From Candidatus Falkowiibacteriota bacterium (GTDB lineage Bacteria > Patescibacteriota > Patescibacteriia > Patescibacteriales > UBA12465): 31,172 bases of DNA. The DNA is taken from assembly GCA_903857815.1 (NCBI GenBank), contig CAIOGK010000037.1, positions 1 to 31,172 of the forward strand, written 5' to 3'. A program made the translations under genes and the position numbers. The notes beneath the pieces were generated by a model. That model was not told the DNA's origin. It searched no databases and saw only the letters and a program-made list of their open reading frames with translations. This document shows positions 1-7,529 of the stretch, piece after piece. How positions within the stretch are numbered: position 1 is the stretch's first letter; every line of letters starts with the position of its first letter.

Positions 1-7
1 AATAAAT

Positions 8-283
8 ATGTTTAGCAAATTAAAACAATTTAGAGATTTAAGAAGCCAAGCTAAAACTATGCAGGACGCTTTAGCTCAAGAAACAATTACCGAAGAGCGA
101 AATGGAGTAAAAATAGTTTTAAACGGCAATATGGAGGCGGTTAGCGTTAGTCTCAATGAAGGACTAAACAAACCCGCCCAAGAAGAAGCGGTAAAAAACT
201 GTTTTAATGAAGCTGTAAAGAAAGCTCAAAGATTGATGGCTAAAAAATTACAAGACATGGGAGGAATCCCAGGCTTAAACTAA
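8..283 (+). CDS. ebfC: YbaB/EbfC nucleoid-associated protein
   Basis: Small DNA-binding protein of the YbaB/EbfC family (91 aa; family members are usually about 100). The family forms dimers that bind DNA and is commonly encoded next to recR. The sequence shows the expected layout: a charged N-terminal helix (Met-Phe-Ser-Lys then a basic stretch), a central beta region (VKIVLNGNMEAVSVSLN) and a C-terminal helix ending in the family-typical 'DMGGIPGLN' tail. The stop codon abuts the recR start with no gap, so the two are co-translated. The upstream gene, often dnaX in other bacteria, lies outside the window. No Shine-Dalgarno is visible in the seven bases before the ATG. Confidence 0.93.
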   Translation: MFSKLKQFRDLRSQAKTMQDALAQETITEERNGVKIVLNGNMEAVSVSLNEGLNKPAQEEAVKNCFNEAVKKAQRLMAKKLQDMGGIPGLN

Positions 284-880
284 ATGCGATACCCGCAAGC
301 TATTCAAAATCTAATAGATAAACTTTCTTTTTTACCAAGCGTCGGACCGAAAACAGCTGAACGCTATGCTTTCTATCTATTAAACCAAAGCGAGGAAAGA
401 TTAGAAAGCTTGGCTCAAGCAATTACTGAACTAAAACAAAAAACTATTATCTGTAAAAAATGTTTTTCTATTTCTAATTCTAACCCCTGCCCTATTTGCA
501 GTGATGAGGCCCGTAATTTAGAGTCCCTATGTATCGTGGAAAATATTCAAGACTTGGCGGCTATCGAATCAACCAAACAATATAACGGTCGTTATTTTGT
601 TCTCGGTGGTCTAGTTAATACTATTAATGATATCGGCCCAGAAGATTTAAATACTGATAAACTAGTAAATTTAATAAAAACAGAAAATATAAAAGAAATT
701 ATTTTGGCCCTAAATTTTACCCTAGAAGGCGAAACCACTTCTTTGTATTTAAGTAAAATATTAAAAAACCATGTTAAGATTACCCGATTAGCCAAAGGAT
801 TACCGGCTGGCTCAGATTTAGAATATGCGGATGAGACAACCCTAGCTAGCGCTTTAAAATATCGAAATGAAATAAAATAA
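284..880 (+). CDS. recR: Recombination mediator protein RecR
   Basis: RecR acts with RecO/RecF to load RecA at single-strand gaps during recombinational repair. The 198-aa length is normal. The N-terminal helix-hairpin-helix is visible (LPSVGPKTAERYAFYLL, about residues 17-33), followed by a four-cysteine zinc finger (C57, C60, C69, C72) and a Toprim domain beginning about residue 80 (LCIVENIQDLAAIE) with the YFVLGGL strand. It starts immediately after the ebfC stop, without a Shine-Dalgarno, which fits translational coupling. The C-terminal part ends with the family-typical GLPAGSDLEYADETTLASAL stretch. Confidence 0.97.
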   Translation: MRYPQAIQNLIDKLSFLPSVGPKTAERYAFYLLNQSEERLESLAQAITELKQKTIICKKCFSISNSNPCPICSDEARNLESLCIVENIQDLAAIESTKQYNGRYFVLGGLVNTINDIGPEDLNTDKLVNLIKTENIKEIILALNFTLEGETTSLYLSKILKNHVKITRLAKGLPAGSDLEYADETTLASALKYRNEIK

Positions 881-913
881 AATAGTACAAACTAAAAGAA
901 GGAGGAAAAAAAG

Positions 914-1189
914 ATGATGACCCTGACGATTACCATAATTCTAATCATCTTGGCTCTAACACTGTTCGTTTTTTATGTAATTGGATTGTTTAACGCTAAA
1001 GTTTCTAATCAAGTAGAATTAATTCTATTTGCGATTGCTAATTTACGCCCTAATACAAACAATGCCAAGCAGCTGCCAAGAAAATTGGCTAAACTAGTAA
1101 AAATTTTGGTTTACAAAAGAAAACTGTTTATAAATAAACTCCGAACCAGAAGAATGCTAAAAAAAGCCAAACAAAAAAACCGTCTCTGA
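914..1189 (+). CDS. Small basic single-TM protein, unknown function
   Basis: 91-aa protein that I do not recognise. Residues about 3-27 form one strongly hydrophobic helix (TLTITIILIILALTLFVFYV), followed by a short amphipathic stretch and a very Lys/Arg-rich C-terminus (about 55-91), so it is probably membrane-anchored with a cytoplasmic basic tail that could touch nucleic acid or phospholipid heads. It is 33 bases downstream of recR and may belong to that operon. It has the strongest Shine-Dalgarno in the window (AAGGAGG, 899-905, 8 bases before the ATG). A second ATG follows immediately at 917. Its TGA stop lies in the loop of the downstream terminator. Function unknown. Confidence 0.75.
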   Translation: MMTLTITIILIILALTLFVFYVIGLFNAKVSNQVELILFAIANLRPNTNNAKQLPRKLAKLVKILVYKRKLFINKLRTRRMLKKAKQKNRL

Positions 1190-1205
1190 AAATAGGCGGT
1201 TTTTT
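1174..1205. terminator. Bidirectional hairpin terminator between the 91-aa gene and rplU
   Basis: Eleven-base-pair stem: AAAAAACCGTC (1174-1184) pairs with GGCGGTTTTTT (1195-1205), with one G-T wobble and a 10-base loop. The A-tract/T-tract ends make it a rho-independent terminator in both directions. It serves the 91-aa gene, whose stop codon (1187-1189) is inside the loop, and rplU on the other strand, whose stop is at 1228. Confidence 0.88.
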
Positions 1206-1227
1206 ATTTAAAAATGTATTTACGGTA

Positions 1228-1536
1228 TTAAGAAATTTTTACAATCTTTAAGGCAGTAAATCTTTGACGATGACCAACAGTTTTTTTGTAACGAGTTTTA
1301 TTTTTATATTTTACTACGGTTACCTTATCACCTTTACCACTTTCGATAACTTCAGCTTCAACTTTCTCACCTAATGACGGTTGACCAATTTCAACCTTGT
1401 CGCCATCAGCAATTAAAAGAGTATCTAAAGTAATTTTAGTTCCATTCTCAGCTAACAATTTTTCAACTTTTAAAGTTTCTCCTTCAGCAACTTTATATTG
1501 TTTGCCGCCGGTTTTAATAACAGCTATTTTTGACAT
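1228..1536 (-). CDS. rplU: 50S ribosomal protein L21
   Basis: Large-subunit ribosomal protein bL21, which binds 23S rRNA. At 102 aa it has the family's usual length, with the typical N-terminal MSKIAVIKTGGKQYKVAEGE and the C-terminal basic KNKTRYKKTVGHRQ stretch that contacts rRNA. In most bacteria rpmA (L27) follows directly; here rplU is followed by a terminator, so it is monocistronic and rpmA must be elsewhere or absent. A well-formed promoter lies upstream and leaves a leader of roughly 80 bases that could hold autoregulatory structure. The start context is cATATG with no Shine-Dalgarno. Confidence 0.97.
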   Translation of the reverse strand: MSKIAVIKTGGKQYKVAEGETLKVEKLLAENGTKITLDTLLIADGDKVEIGQPSLGEKVEAEVIESGKGDKVTVVKYKNKTRYKKTVGHRQRFTALKIVKIS

Positions 1537-1615
1537 ATGTCTTGTAAACGCGCTAACCTAAGTCTAAGTTTTAAATCAGCGTTTTTTATAATAAAAAATC
1601 AGAGTTAATTCTGAA
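1537..1615 (-). promoter_or_regulatory. Possible structured 5' leader of rplU
   Basis: The predicted rplU leader contains a 6-base-pair pairing: AAACGC near its middle can pair with GCGTTT close to the start codon (an alternative CGCTGA/TTAGCG pairing uses the same region). Ribosomal-protein leaders including L21 leaders are known in other bacteria, but I do not recognise a described L21 leader consensus here. Weak evidence only. Confidence 0.25.
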
Positions 1616-1622
1616 CAAGTTA

Positions 1623-1651
1623 ATATTATACAAATATTTGAAAAATGTCAA
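1623..1651 (-). promoter_or_regulatory. Promoter of rplU
   Basis: Read on the minus strand, a perfect -35 TTGACA (complement of 1646-1651) is followed by TATAATAT. Taking TATAAT (1625-1630) the spacer is only 15; taking TAATAT (1623-1628) it is 17. An alternative -35 TTGTTG three bases further out gives an 18-base spacer to TATAAT. Transcription would start near 1616, giving a leader of about 80 bases. The element overlaps the murA promoter on the other strand. Confidence 0.7.
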
Positions 1652-1666
1652 CAAATGATTTATAGT
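1638..1666 (+). promoter_or_regulatory. Promoter of murA
   Basis: TTGAAA (1638-1643), a 17-base spacer, and TATAGT (1661-1666): a good sigma70-like promoter pointing towards murA, with a start near 1673 and a leader of about 65 bases. The -35 and spacer interleave with the rplU promoter on the opposite strand. A small GAGC/GCTC hairpin (1680-1692) lies in the leader. Confidence 0.65.
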
Positions 1667-1738
1667 GATTGTAATAACAGAGCTTAAGGCTCAAAAAGAA
1701 CAAACAACAATTTATTAATATTTTGTCAATATATACTT

Positions 1739-2998
1739 ATGCCAAAATTTATCATTCAGGGAGGAAAATCATTATCTGGCGAAATCGCTGTCGGCGGAGC
1801 TAAAAACAATGCTCAAATAATGCTACCCGTTTCCCTACTTTCTACCGAAACCATTAAAATTACCAACCTGCCTGATATTGATGGGGTTGATAAATCATTA
1901 GAATTGCTTCAGGATTTAGGTGCGGAAATTAAAAGAGAAAAAAATAGTGTTGAGATAAATACCGCTAAAATAACAAAAACCGAATTAGACGCTAAAATTG
2001 CCGATAAGTTCAGGACTTCCGTGATGTTTGTTGGGCCACTTTTAGCACGTTTTGGAAAAGTTAGCTTCCCTCACCCAGGCGGATGTGTTATTGGCGCCAG
2101 TGGTCGTCCGATAGATTTATTTATTGAAGGCTATGAAGCAATGGGGGCGAAAGTTGAAATTGGTGAAAAATTTTATCATATCAGTGCTGAGAAGCTTCAT
2201 AATTTCGATTATTTCTTTACAACCGTTAGTGTAACCGGAACTCAAAGTTTAATTATGACCGCTTGTCTTATTGAAGGAAAAACTATCCTAAGAAATTGCG
2301 CCATGGAACCAGAAATTGAAGCTTTAGCTAAATACTTAAATCAGCAAGGAGCAAAAATTGAAAGCGCCGGAACTCCAATTATTATTATTGAAGGGACTAA
2401 AAAATTACAAGCTGGTAATTGTGAAATTATTCCCGACCGCATGGAAGCGGGTTCTTTCGCGCTGTTAGCGGCCGCAACTAAATCAGAAATAAAAATAACT
2501 CACTGCAACCCAGAACACATTTTAAATCTCTTAAACATATTTAAAAAGATTGGTGTAAATTACGAAGTTGGTCCCGACTGGTTACTCATGAAAAAATCAG
2601 AAAATATTAAAGCTTATGGAATTAAAACCCATGAATACCCCGGATTCCCTACTGACTTACAATCTCCTTATGCTGTTTTAATGACTCAAGCTAATGGCGT
2701 TTCATTAGTCCAAGAAACTATTTATGATAGGAGACTTATTTGGACTGATATGCTTTCGCAAATGGGAGCTAATATTATTATGTGTGATCCTCATCGTGTT
2801 GTAATTAGCGGACCAACAAAATTATACGGTAAAAAAATTATTAGTCCCGATATTCGCGCTGGAATTGCCTTAGTTATTGCGGCTTTAACTGCGGAAGGAT
2901 TAACCGAAATAGATAATATCTATCAAATCGATCGCGGCTATGAAAAACTCGATGAAAGATTGAGATTAATTGGCGCTGATATCAGCCGCGTAGAATAA
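1739..2998 (+). CDS. murA: UDP-N-acetylglucosamine 1-carboxyvinyltransferase
   Basis: Catalyses the first committed step of peptidoglycan synthesis, transferring enolpyruvate from PEP to UDP-GlcNAc in the cytoplasm. The 419-aa length is normal. Visible residues are K22 in GGAKNNA, the catalytic cysteine C116 in the PHPGGCVIGASGRP loop (so the fosfomycin-sensitive form is present rather than the Cys-to-Asp variant), and the C-terminal RAGIALVIAALTAEG and IDRGYEKLDERL segments. It has its own promoter and is followed 4 bases later by the PEGA-domain gene, probably as an operon. The start context is TTATG without a Shine-Dalgarno. Confidence 0.97.
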   Translation: MPKFIIQGGKSLSGEIAVGGAKNNAQIMLPVSLLSTETIKITNLPDIDGVDKSLELLQDLGAEIKREKNSVEINTAKITKTELDAKIADKFRTSVMFVGPLLARFGKVSFPHPGGCVIGASGRPIDLFIEGYEAMGAKVEIGEKFYHISAEKLHNFDYFFTTVSVTGTQSLIMTACLIEGKTILRNCAMEPEIEALAKYLNQQGAKIESAGTPIIIIEGTKKLQAGNCEIIPDRMEAGSFALLAAATKSEIKITHCNPEHILNLLNIFKKIGVNYEVGPDWLLMKKSENIKAYGIKTHEYPGFPTDLQSPYAVLMTQANGVSLVQETIYDRRLIWTDMLSQMGANIIMCDPHRVVISGPTKLYGKKIISPDIRAGIALVIAALTAEGLTEIDNIYQIDRGYEKLDERLRLIGADISRVE

Positions 2999-3002
2999 TT
3001 TT

Positions 3003-4331
3003 ATGTCCAAAGCCGCTAGAGATTTTCTATTTTTTTCTTTTGTCGCCATATTTATTATTATGACCGTTCTTATTTCTTTATATGCTTCGGGCTATAAATT
3101 TAATTTGAGCTGGCCTTTAAAATTTAATCGCCTTTTACAAAAAACAGGCATGCTTAATATTTCAACCCTCCCCAAAGATGCGACTATTTTTTTGAATGAT
3201 AAACCTCAAAAAAAATCGATGTTTAGTATCAGCAAAAAAGACTATACTACTACCCCAGCAAAAATAAAAAATATTTTACCAGGCGAATACATATTACGTT
3301 TAGAAAGAGAAAATTATTGGCCCTTTGAAAGAAAAATAAGAATAGAATCTGGACAAACTACTTTTGCTGAAGATATTAATTTATTTTTATCTAATCTCCC
3401 CTTGTTAATATCGTTGAGCGCTCCCGGGAATTTAACTATGAATGAAAATGGTAAATATTTATATTTAGCAACTGAAGGAAAAATCGTTAATCTGAAGAAT
3501 GGAAATGAATTTACTCTTGAAACTAATAAAAATGCTCCGGGACATTGGATAAAAAATAGCAATAAACTTTTTATAGACGGAAAAATATTGGACCCGGAAA
3601 AAGATGAGGAAATAGATTTAACTATTTTAATCGGGCAAAAAAAGGCTATTTGGCATTATAGCAATTTTGATAATTTAATTTATTATTCCGACGGACTATC
3701 AATTAATAGAATTGAGTCCGATAATCGCACAATCTCAACAATTATTAAAGGCGAAGAATATTTAAACTTTGAATCAAGAAATGAGATTATGTTTGCGGTT
3801 GTAAAAAATAATAACCAAATAACTCTTAAAAGTTATTCCGCAAAGACTGGAGAAAAATCAGGACAAATCGAATTGCCACCGGTAGGTGATTATATTTTTA
3901 AATATGAAGATTCTAAGTATATCTGCTTATACGATCAAAAAAATTTGACTCTTTATTTAATCAACCCTGCTGACATGAATGACTACTCTGTAATCAGGGG
4001 GATTAAAAGCTGGTCATGGATTAATGAATCAGAAATAATCTATAACAACGACTGGGAAATAAATATTTTTAATATTGATAGCGGTCAATCAACTTTAATC
4101 ACTCGCGTTAGCGAAGTAATAAATAATATAATCTGGCATAAAAATGGGCTTTATTTTATATTTTCAACTGATAATAAAATCAATGCCGTCGATACTCAAA
4201 CCAGAATAGTAACTACTATATTTCAATCCGAAAATATTGCCTATCCCCTACTTGATGAAAAAAATAATTTTTTATACTTCTATTCTAAAATTGGAAATCA
4301 GCCCGGAGTCTATAAAATGCTTCTACAATAA
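3003..4331 (+). CDS. Membrane-anchored PEGA-domain protein with beta-propeller-like repeats
   Basis: 442-aa envelope protein. Residues about 8-28 are a single N-terminal membrane helix. Residues about 49-128 look like a PEGA domain (GMLNISTLPKDATIFLND ... ILPGEYILRLERENYWPFERKIRIESGQ), a carbohydrate/S-layer-associated beta module found in surface proteins. The rest (about 130-442) consists of repeating short beta-strand segments with patterns such as GKYLYLATEGKIVNLKNG and IFNIDSGQSTLIT, resembling TolB/WD40-type propeller blades. It most likely faces outside the membrane. Being 4 bases after murA suggests a wall- or surface-related role; the exact function is unknown. Confidence 0.75.
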   Translation: MSKAARDFLFFSFVAIFIIMTVLISLYASGYKFNLSWPLKFNRLLQKTGMLNISTLPKDATIFLNDKPQKKSMFSISKKDYTTTPAKIKNILPGEYILRLERENYWPFERKIRIESGQTTFAEDINLFLSNLPLLISLSAPGNLTMNENGKYLYLATEGKIVNLKNGNEFTLETNKNAPGHWIKNSNKLFIDGKILDPEKDEEIDLTILIGQKKAIWHYSNFDNLIYYSDGLSINRIESDNRTISTIIKGEEYLNFESRNEIMFAVVKNNNQITLKSYSAKTGEKSGQIELPPVGDYIFKYEDSKYICLYDQKNLTLYLINPADMNDYSVIRGIKSWSWINESEIIYNNDWEINIFNIDSGQSTLITRVSEVINNIIWHKNGLYFIFSTDNKINAVDTQTRIVTTIFQSENIAYPLLDEKNNFLYFYSKIGNQPGVYKMLLQ

Positions 4332-4379
4332 ACTGCAAAAATATAAATCGATTGTCGAACCTTAAAAAAAATAATAACA

Positions 4380-4712
4380 ATGAAAAAATTACTTTGGGAA
4401 ATATTAATTCCCGCTTTTTCTAACTCATTCGATGAGTTTTCAGTTGAATATCATCAAGAATGGGACCACTATGTCCAGTCACTAGCCGAAGGTTTAACCA
4501 TCTTCAAAAAAAGTAAAGGAATATGGATTGGTCCTGATAATGTTCAATTTAAAGAAGAAATGATCCCGGTGAGAATCTCGTGTTCAAAAACACAAATCGA
4601 GAGCATCGCTAATTTTACCGCAGCACATTACCAACAAAAAGCCGTGATGTTTTATTTAATTAGTACGGAAGTATATATTGTGCATTATAACAAAAAACTT
4701 AAAAGCGGATAA
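4380..4712 (+). CDS. Hypothetical protein, distant DUF3574-like layout
   Basis: 110-aa soluble protein that I cannot name with confidence. Its order of motifs, GLT (38-40), G-x-W (47-49), an acidic pair (E59-E60), then isoleucine-rich helix and HYQQKAVMFYLIS (83-95), resembles the layout of DUF3574 proteins (GLTv ... GxW ... E ... Y..xQ.aVl), but this is recollection of a pattern, not an alignment. It is 48 bases after the PEGA gene and directly before a terminator whose stem begins two bases after the stop, so it is the last gene of the murA unit. The start context is aacaATG, one of the few without T at -1. Confidence 0.65.
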   Translation: MKKLLWEILIPAFSNSFDEFSVEYHQEWDHYVQSLAEGLTIFKKSKGIWIGPDNVQFKEEMIPVRISCSKTQIESIANFTAAHYQQKAVMFYLISTEVYIVHYNKKLKSG

Positions 4713-4713
4713 C

Positions 4714-4738
4714 AAAAAGGAGGCAAAACCTCCTTTTT
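4714..4738. terminator. Bidirectional hairpin terminator, 110-aa gene / galU
   Basis: Perfect 10-base-pair stem AAAAAGGAGG (4714-4723) / CCTCCTTTTT (4729-4738) with a CAAAA loop, A-tract on one side and T-tract on the other. It lies between two convergent genes and ends both transcripts. The GGAGG inside is part of the stem and not a ribosome binding site. Confidence 0.92.
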
Positions 4739-4761
4739 TTAAAAATATTTTATTTAATTAT

Positions 4762-5637
4762 TTATTTGGTACTTAGCTCATTAATTAAAACCTGCAACCT
4801 ATCTCTTACTTCTTCATGTTTTAAGCCTAGTTTAAGAGTAGCTTTAATAAAATTAAACTTATTCCCCGTATCCAACCATTCGCCTTCAATCTTTTTGCCG
4901 TAAAGCGGTTTATTTTGTTGAAGCATTTCATCATAAGCATCGGCTAATCTAATTTCTCCCGATTTACCATTTTTCATTTTACTTAAAATCTTAATCACTT
5001 CTGGAGTAATAACATTAATTCCAACTTGAACTAAATTAGATGGCGCTTCACTCATTTTTGGTTTTTCAATAAATTGTTTAACTTCATAAACGCCGTCTCC
5101 TAAATCAACCCCGCCCATTACCCCAAACTGGCTCACTTCTTCTGGCTTAACTTCTGATAAACCAATCACTGTATCGCCATATTTTTCATAAACATCAATT
5201 ACTTGTTTAACCGGAGAAATCTCGGCATCGTACAAAGTATCACCAAACATAACTAAGACTGCCTCATCTTCTCCAATTAAATGGGCGGCACATAAAACAG
5301 CATGCCCATCCCCCAAAGGAATTGGCTGACGAACATAAGAAAACTTAGCTAAATTTTCAATCTCTTGAACTTTTTTAACTAAATCCAATTTGTTTTTTTC
5401 TACTAAAGTTTTTTCGAGTTCAAAAGAATAATCAAAATGATCTTCGATTGCTCGCTTTCCGCGACCGGTAACAAAAATAATTTCCTCTATTCCGGCGGCA
5501 ACTGCCTGTTCAACTAAATACTGAATTACCGGTTTATCAACTACCGTTAACATCTCTTTAGGCTGAGCTTTAGTCGCCGGAAGAAAACGAGTACCAAAAC
5601 CAGCGACCGGAAAAATTGCTTTTTTTATTTTTTGCAT
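4762..5637 (-). CDS. galU: UTP--glucose-1-phosphate uridylyltransferase
   Basis: Makes UDP-glucose from UTP and glucose-1-phosphate, supplying activated sugar for surface glycans. The 291-aa length is standard. The nucleotide-binding start (KAIFPVAGFGTRFLPATKAQPKEML) is intact, with Phe replacing the more usual Ser/Leu in the glycine loop; LGDGHAVLCA, the FGDTLYD metal-site region, FIEKP and the GEWLDTGNK ending are all recognisable. It is the last gene of an operon with three glycosyltransferases, one base after the preceding stop, and ends at a terminator. The start context is aatATG. Confidence 0.96.
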   Translation of the reverse strand: MQKIKKAIFPVAGFGTRFLPATKAQPKEMLTVVDKPVIQYLVEQAVAAGIEEIIFVTGRGKRAIEDHFDYSFELEKTLVEKNKLDLVKKVQEIENLAKFSYVRQPIPLGDGHAVLCAAHLIGEDEAVLVMFGDTLYDAEISPVKQVIDVYEKYGDTVIGLSEVKPEEVSQFGVMGGVDLGDGVYEVKQFIEKPKMSEAPSNLVQVGINVITPEVIKILSKMKNGKSGEIRLADAYDEMLQQNKPLYGKKIEGEWLDTGNKFNFIKATLKLGLKHEEVRDRLQVLINELSTK

Positions 5638-5638
5638 A

Positions 5639-6457
5639 TTATTTTATTTTGTGGGGTATTTTAAATCCCCATTTTATGAAATATTTTAACCACGAACTAA
5701 TATGAACCCAGGTAATCTTATCTTTAAAAATGGCAATATACCAAGGATGTTTGGCGCTCTCACGCGCATGATCATGAATTACCACTGCTAACGGATTATA
5801 AATAACTTTAAAGCCACGACTATTAAATGTTCGGCCTAAATCAGTATCTTCAAAATACATAAAGTAGCGTTCGTCAAAATGAGGCAAAAAAACTTTATCC
5901 GCGTTATCAATCTGAGATTTTTTAAACATCAAACAAGAGCCCATTAACCAATCAACCGCTTGAATGGATTTATGGTCAAAATTACTCATTGTAAAACTAT
6001 CTCTAATATTTTTAAAGTATTCGCCTAAAAAAGTACGTCGTAAAATTGGAATAAAAAATTTCGGAAAACGAGAACAAGAAAGCTGTAACGTTCCATCGGG
6101 ATATAATAATTTAGGGCCAACTAGCCCTACTTGAGGATTATTGGATAGATAAGTAAGTAGAATTTCAATGGCATTTTTAGTAATAACCGTATCAGGATTT
6201 AAAACTAAAATATATGTTCCCTGGGCGATGTTAATCCCGAGGTTATTTCCACCTCCCATTCCTAAATTACGTTTACTAAATATAATTTTAATATTCGGAT
6301 ACTTATTTCGTAAATCAGATAAATCATCACCGGAATTATTTTCTATTACAATAATCTCATAACCTATTTTATTAAAATCTTGTTTTACAATAGACTCTAA
6401 ACAATTTTCAAGTTTAGATTTACTCTTATAATTAACGATAATAATAGATAATTCCAT
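5639..6457 (-). CDS. GT2 glycosyltransferase, WbbL/rhamnosyltransferase-like
   Basis: Family 2 glycosyltransferase of 272 aa using an inverting GT-A fold. It shows the N-terminal strand (MELSIIIVNYKS), the nucleotide-binding VIENNSGDD, the RNLGMGGGNNLGI segment, LNPDT in place of a DxD, the acceptor loop DWLMGSCLMFKK and the FDERYFMYFEDTDLG catalytic acidic motif. These features are typical of rhamnosyltransferase-like GT2 enzymes of O-antigen or capsule pathways; the actual sugar cannot be read from the sequence. It is third of three GT2 genes, with single-base gaps on both sides. No membrane helix is evident, so it probably associates with the inner leaflet. Confidence 0.88.
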   Translation of the reverse strand: MELSIIIVNYKSKSKLENCLESIVKQDFNKIGYEIIVIENNSGDDLSDLRNKYPNIKIIFSKRNLGMGGGNNLGINIAQGTYILVLNPDTVITKNAIEILLTYLSNNPQVGLVGPKLLYPDGTLQLSCSRFPKFFIPILRRTFLGEYFKNIRDSFTMSNFDHKSIQAVDWLMGSCLMFKKSQIDNADKVFLPHFDERYFMYFEDTDLGRTFNSRGFKVIYNPLAVVIHDHARESAKHPWYIAIFKDKITWVHISSWLKYFIKWGFKIPHKIK

Positions 6458-6458
6458 A

Positions 6459-7526
6459 TTAAATTATTTTTTTTGCCTGACGCCAATAAAAATCCAATAA
6501 GTTATTACCAACATATCTAAGGAGCGGATTATCTATTTCCGGGAAATCTACTTTTCCCTCAATCTCCCCTGCTAAATCTGTAAATTTTAACTTACTAATC
6601 TTTTTTATTTCTTGTCTCGATTTTTTTATCTCTCGCCAAGAAGTTGGTTTTAAAAAATAAGCTAAAGTTTGCAACCAAGTCTTTATCCATCCTTTAAATA
6701 ATGCAAAGAAAAATAGCCCCGTACCCATTATAATAAAAGCTGGTAATAAAAAAAGTAATAATCTTATAGGATAAAAACTAGCAACCAACAAATAGCGATT
6801 ACGCTCCATATAATAAAGCATTCGAACGCTACGAGAAAATTCATATTTATGAAAAATAACTGATTTGGGCGCTAAAATAACTTTATGTCCAGCTAATTTG
6901 GCCTTTAAACTAAATTCAATATCATCATGATACATATAATAATTCTCATTCCAACCACCAATTTCCTGAAAAATAACTGGCTTAGTAACAAAGCAACAAC
7001 CACTAGCATACCCCTTAATTTCCGGGTAACCAACAACTGTCTGGTCGTCTAAATTATACTTAGAAGTAAAACCAAAACCCAAAAAATGGAAGCGGTTGCC
7101 AAGAGTATTTATTTTAGGATGAATTTTAGCTTCTTCAGTTTTAGGATAAAGAAGTATTTTAGATTGAGCTATTCCTGCCTCAGGATTATTCTCTAAAGCA
7201 AAAACTAATTCCATTAGCCAATCAGGCGTCATTTCCGTATCCATATTAGCAGTAACCAAATACTCACAACCGTCTTTTATTGCCTCTTGAAAACCTAAAT
7301 TATTAGCCGCACAATAATTACCATCATTACGCTTTAATATCTTAGCTTCAGGATAATTCTCCGAAAGATACAAAAAACTTTGAGGAGAAGAATCATTATC
7401 GATAATATAAACCTTAATTTTATCTAAAGGATATTTTTGAATACGTAAAGAATCACGACAAGGCAATAAATATTGAACCGCGTAATCTTTATAATTAACT
7501 AAAATTATGCCTACTAATTTATTCAT
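6459..7526 (-). CDS. GT2 glycosyltransferase with C-terminal membrane segment
   Basis: 355-aa family 2 glycosyltransferase. The GT-A part includes VGIILVNYKDY, VYIIDNDSS, RNDGNYCAANNLGF, the metal-site region NMDTE, GYASGCCFVTK, and the acidic motif YYMYHDDIEFSLKAKLAGH. Unlike its neighbours it carries a hydrophobic stretch at about residues 250-280 (LLVASFYPIRLLLFLLPAFIIMGTGLFFFAL), one or two membrane helices, followed by a basic cytoplasmic tail of about 70 residues. It therefore probably works at the membrane on a lipid-linked acceptor. Donor and acceptor are unknown. Three bases separate it from the upstream GT2. Confidence 0.88.
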   Translation of the reverse strand: MNKLVGIILVNYKDYAVQYLLPCRDSLRIQKYPLDKIKVYIIDNDSSPQSFLYLSENYPEAKILKRNDGNYCAANNLGFQEAIKDGCEYLVTANMDTEMTPDWLMELVFALENNPEAGIAQSKILLYPKTEEAKIHPKINTLGNRFHFLGFGFTSKYNLDDQTVVGYPEIKGYASGCCFVTKPVIFQEIGGWNENYYMYHDDIEFSLKAKLAGHKVILAPKSVIFHKYEFSRSVRMLYYMERNRYLLVASFYPIRLLLFLLPAFIIMGTGLFFFALFKGWIKTWLQTLAYFLKPTSWREIKKSRQEIKKISKLKFTDLAGEIEGKVDFPEIDNPLLRYVGNNLLDFYWRQAKKII

Positions 7527-7529
7527 AAA

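Noticed and set aside
2084..2092. Fosfomycin-resistant MurA variant
   Set aside because: The catalytic Cys (C116) is present in GGCVIG, so the resistant Cys-to-Asp form is not seen.
4719..4723. GGAGG as a ribosome binding site for a short gene
   Set aside because: It is one arm of a perfect terminator stem, and no start codon with an open frame follows.
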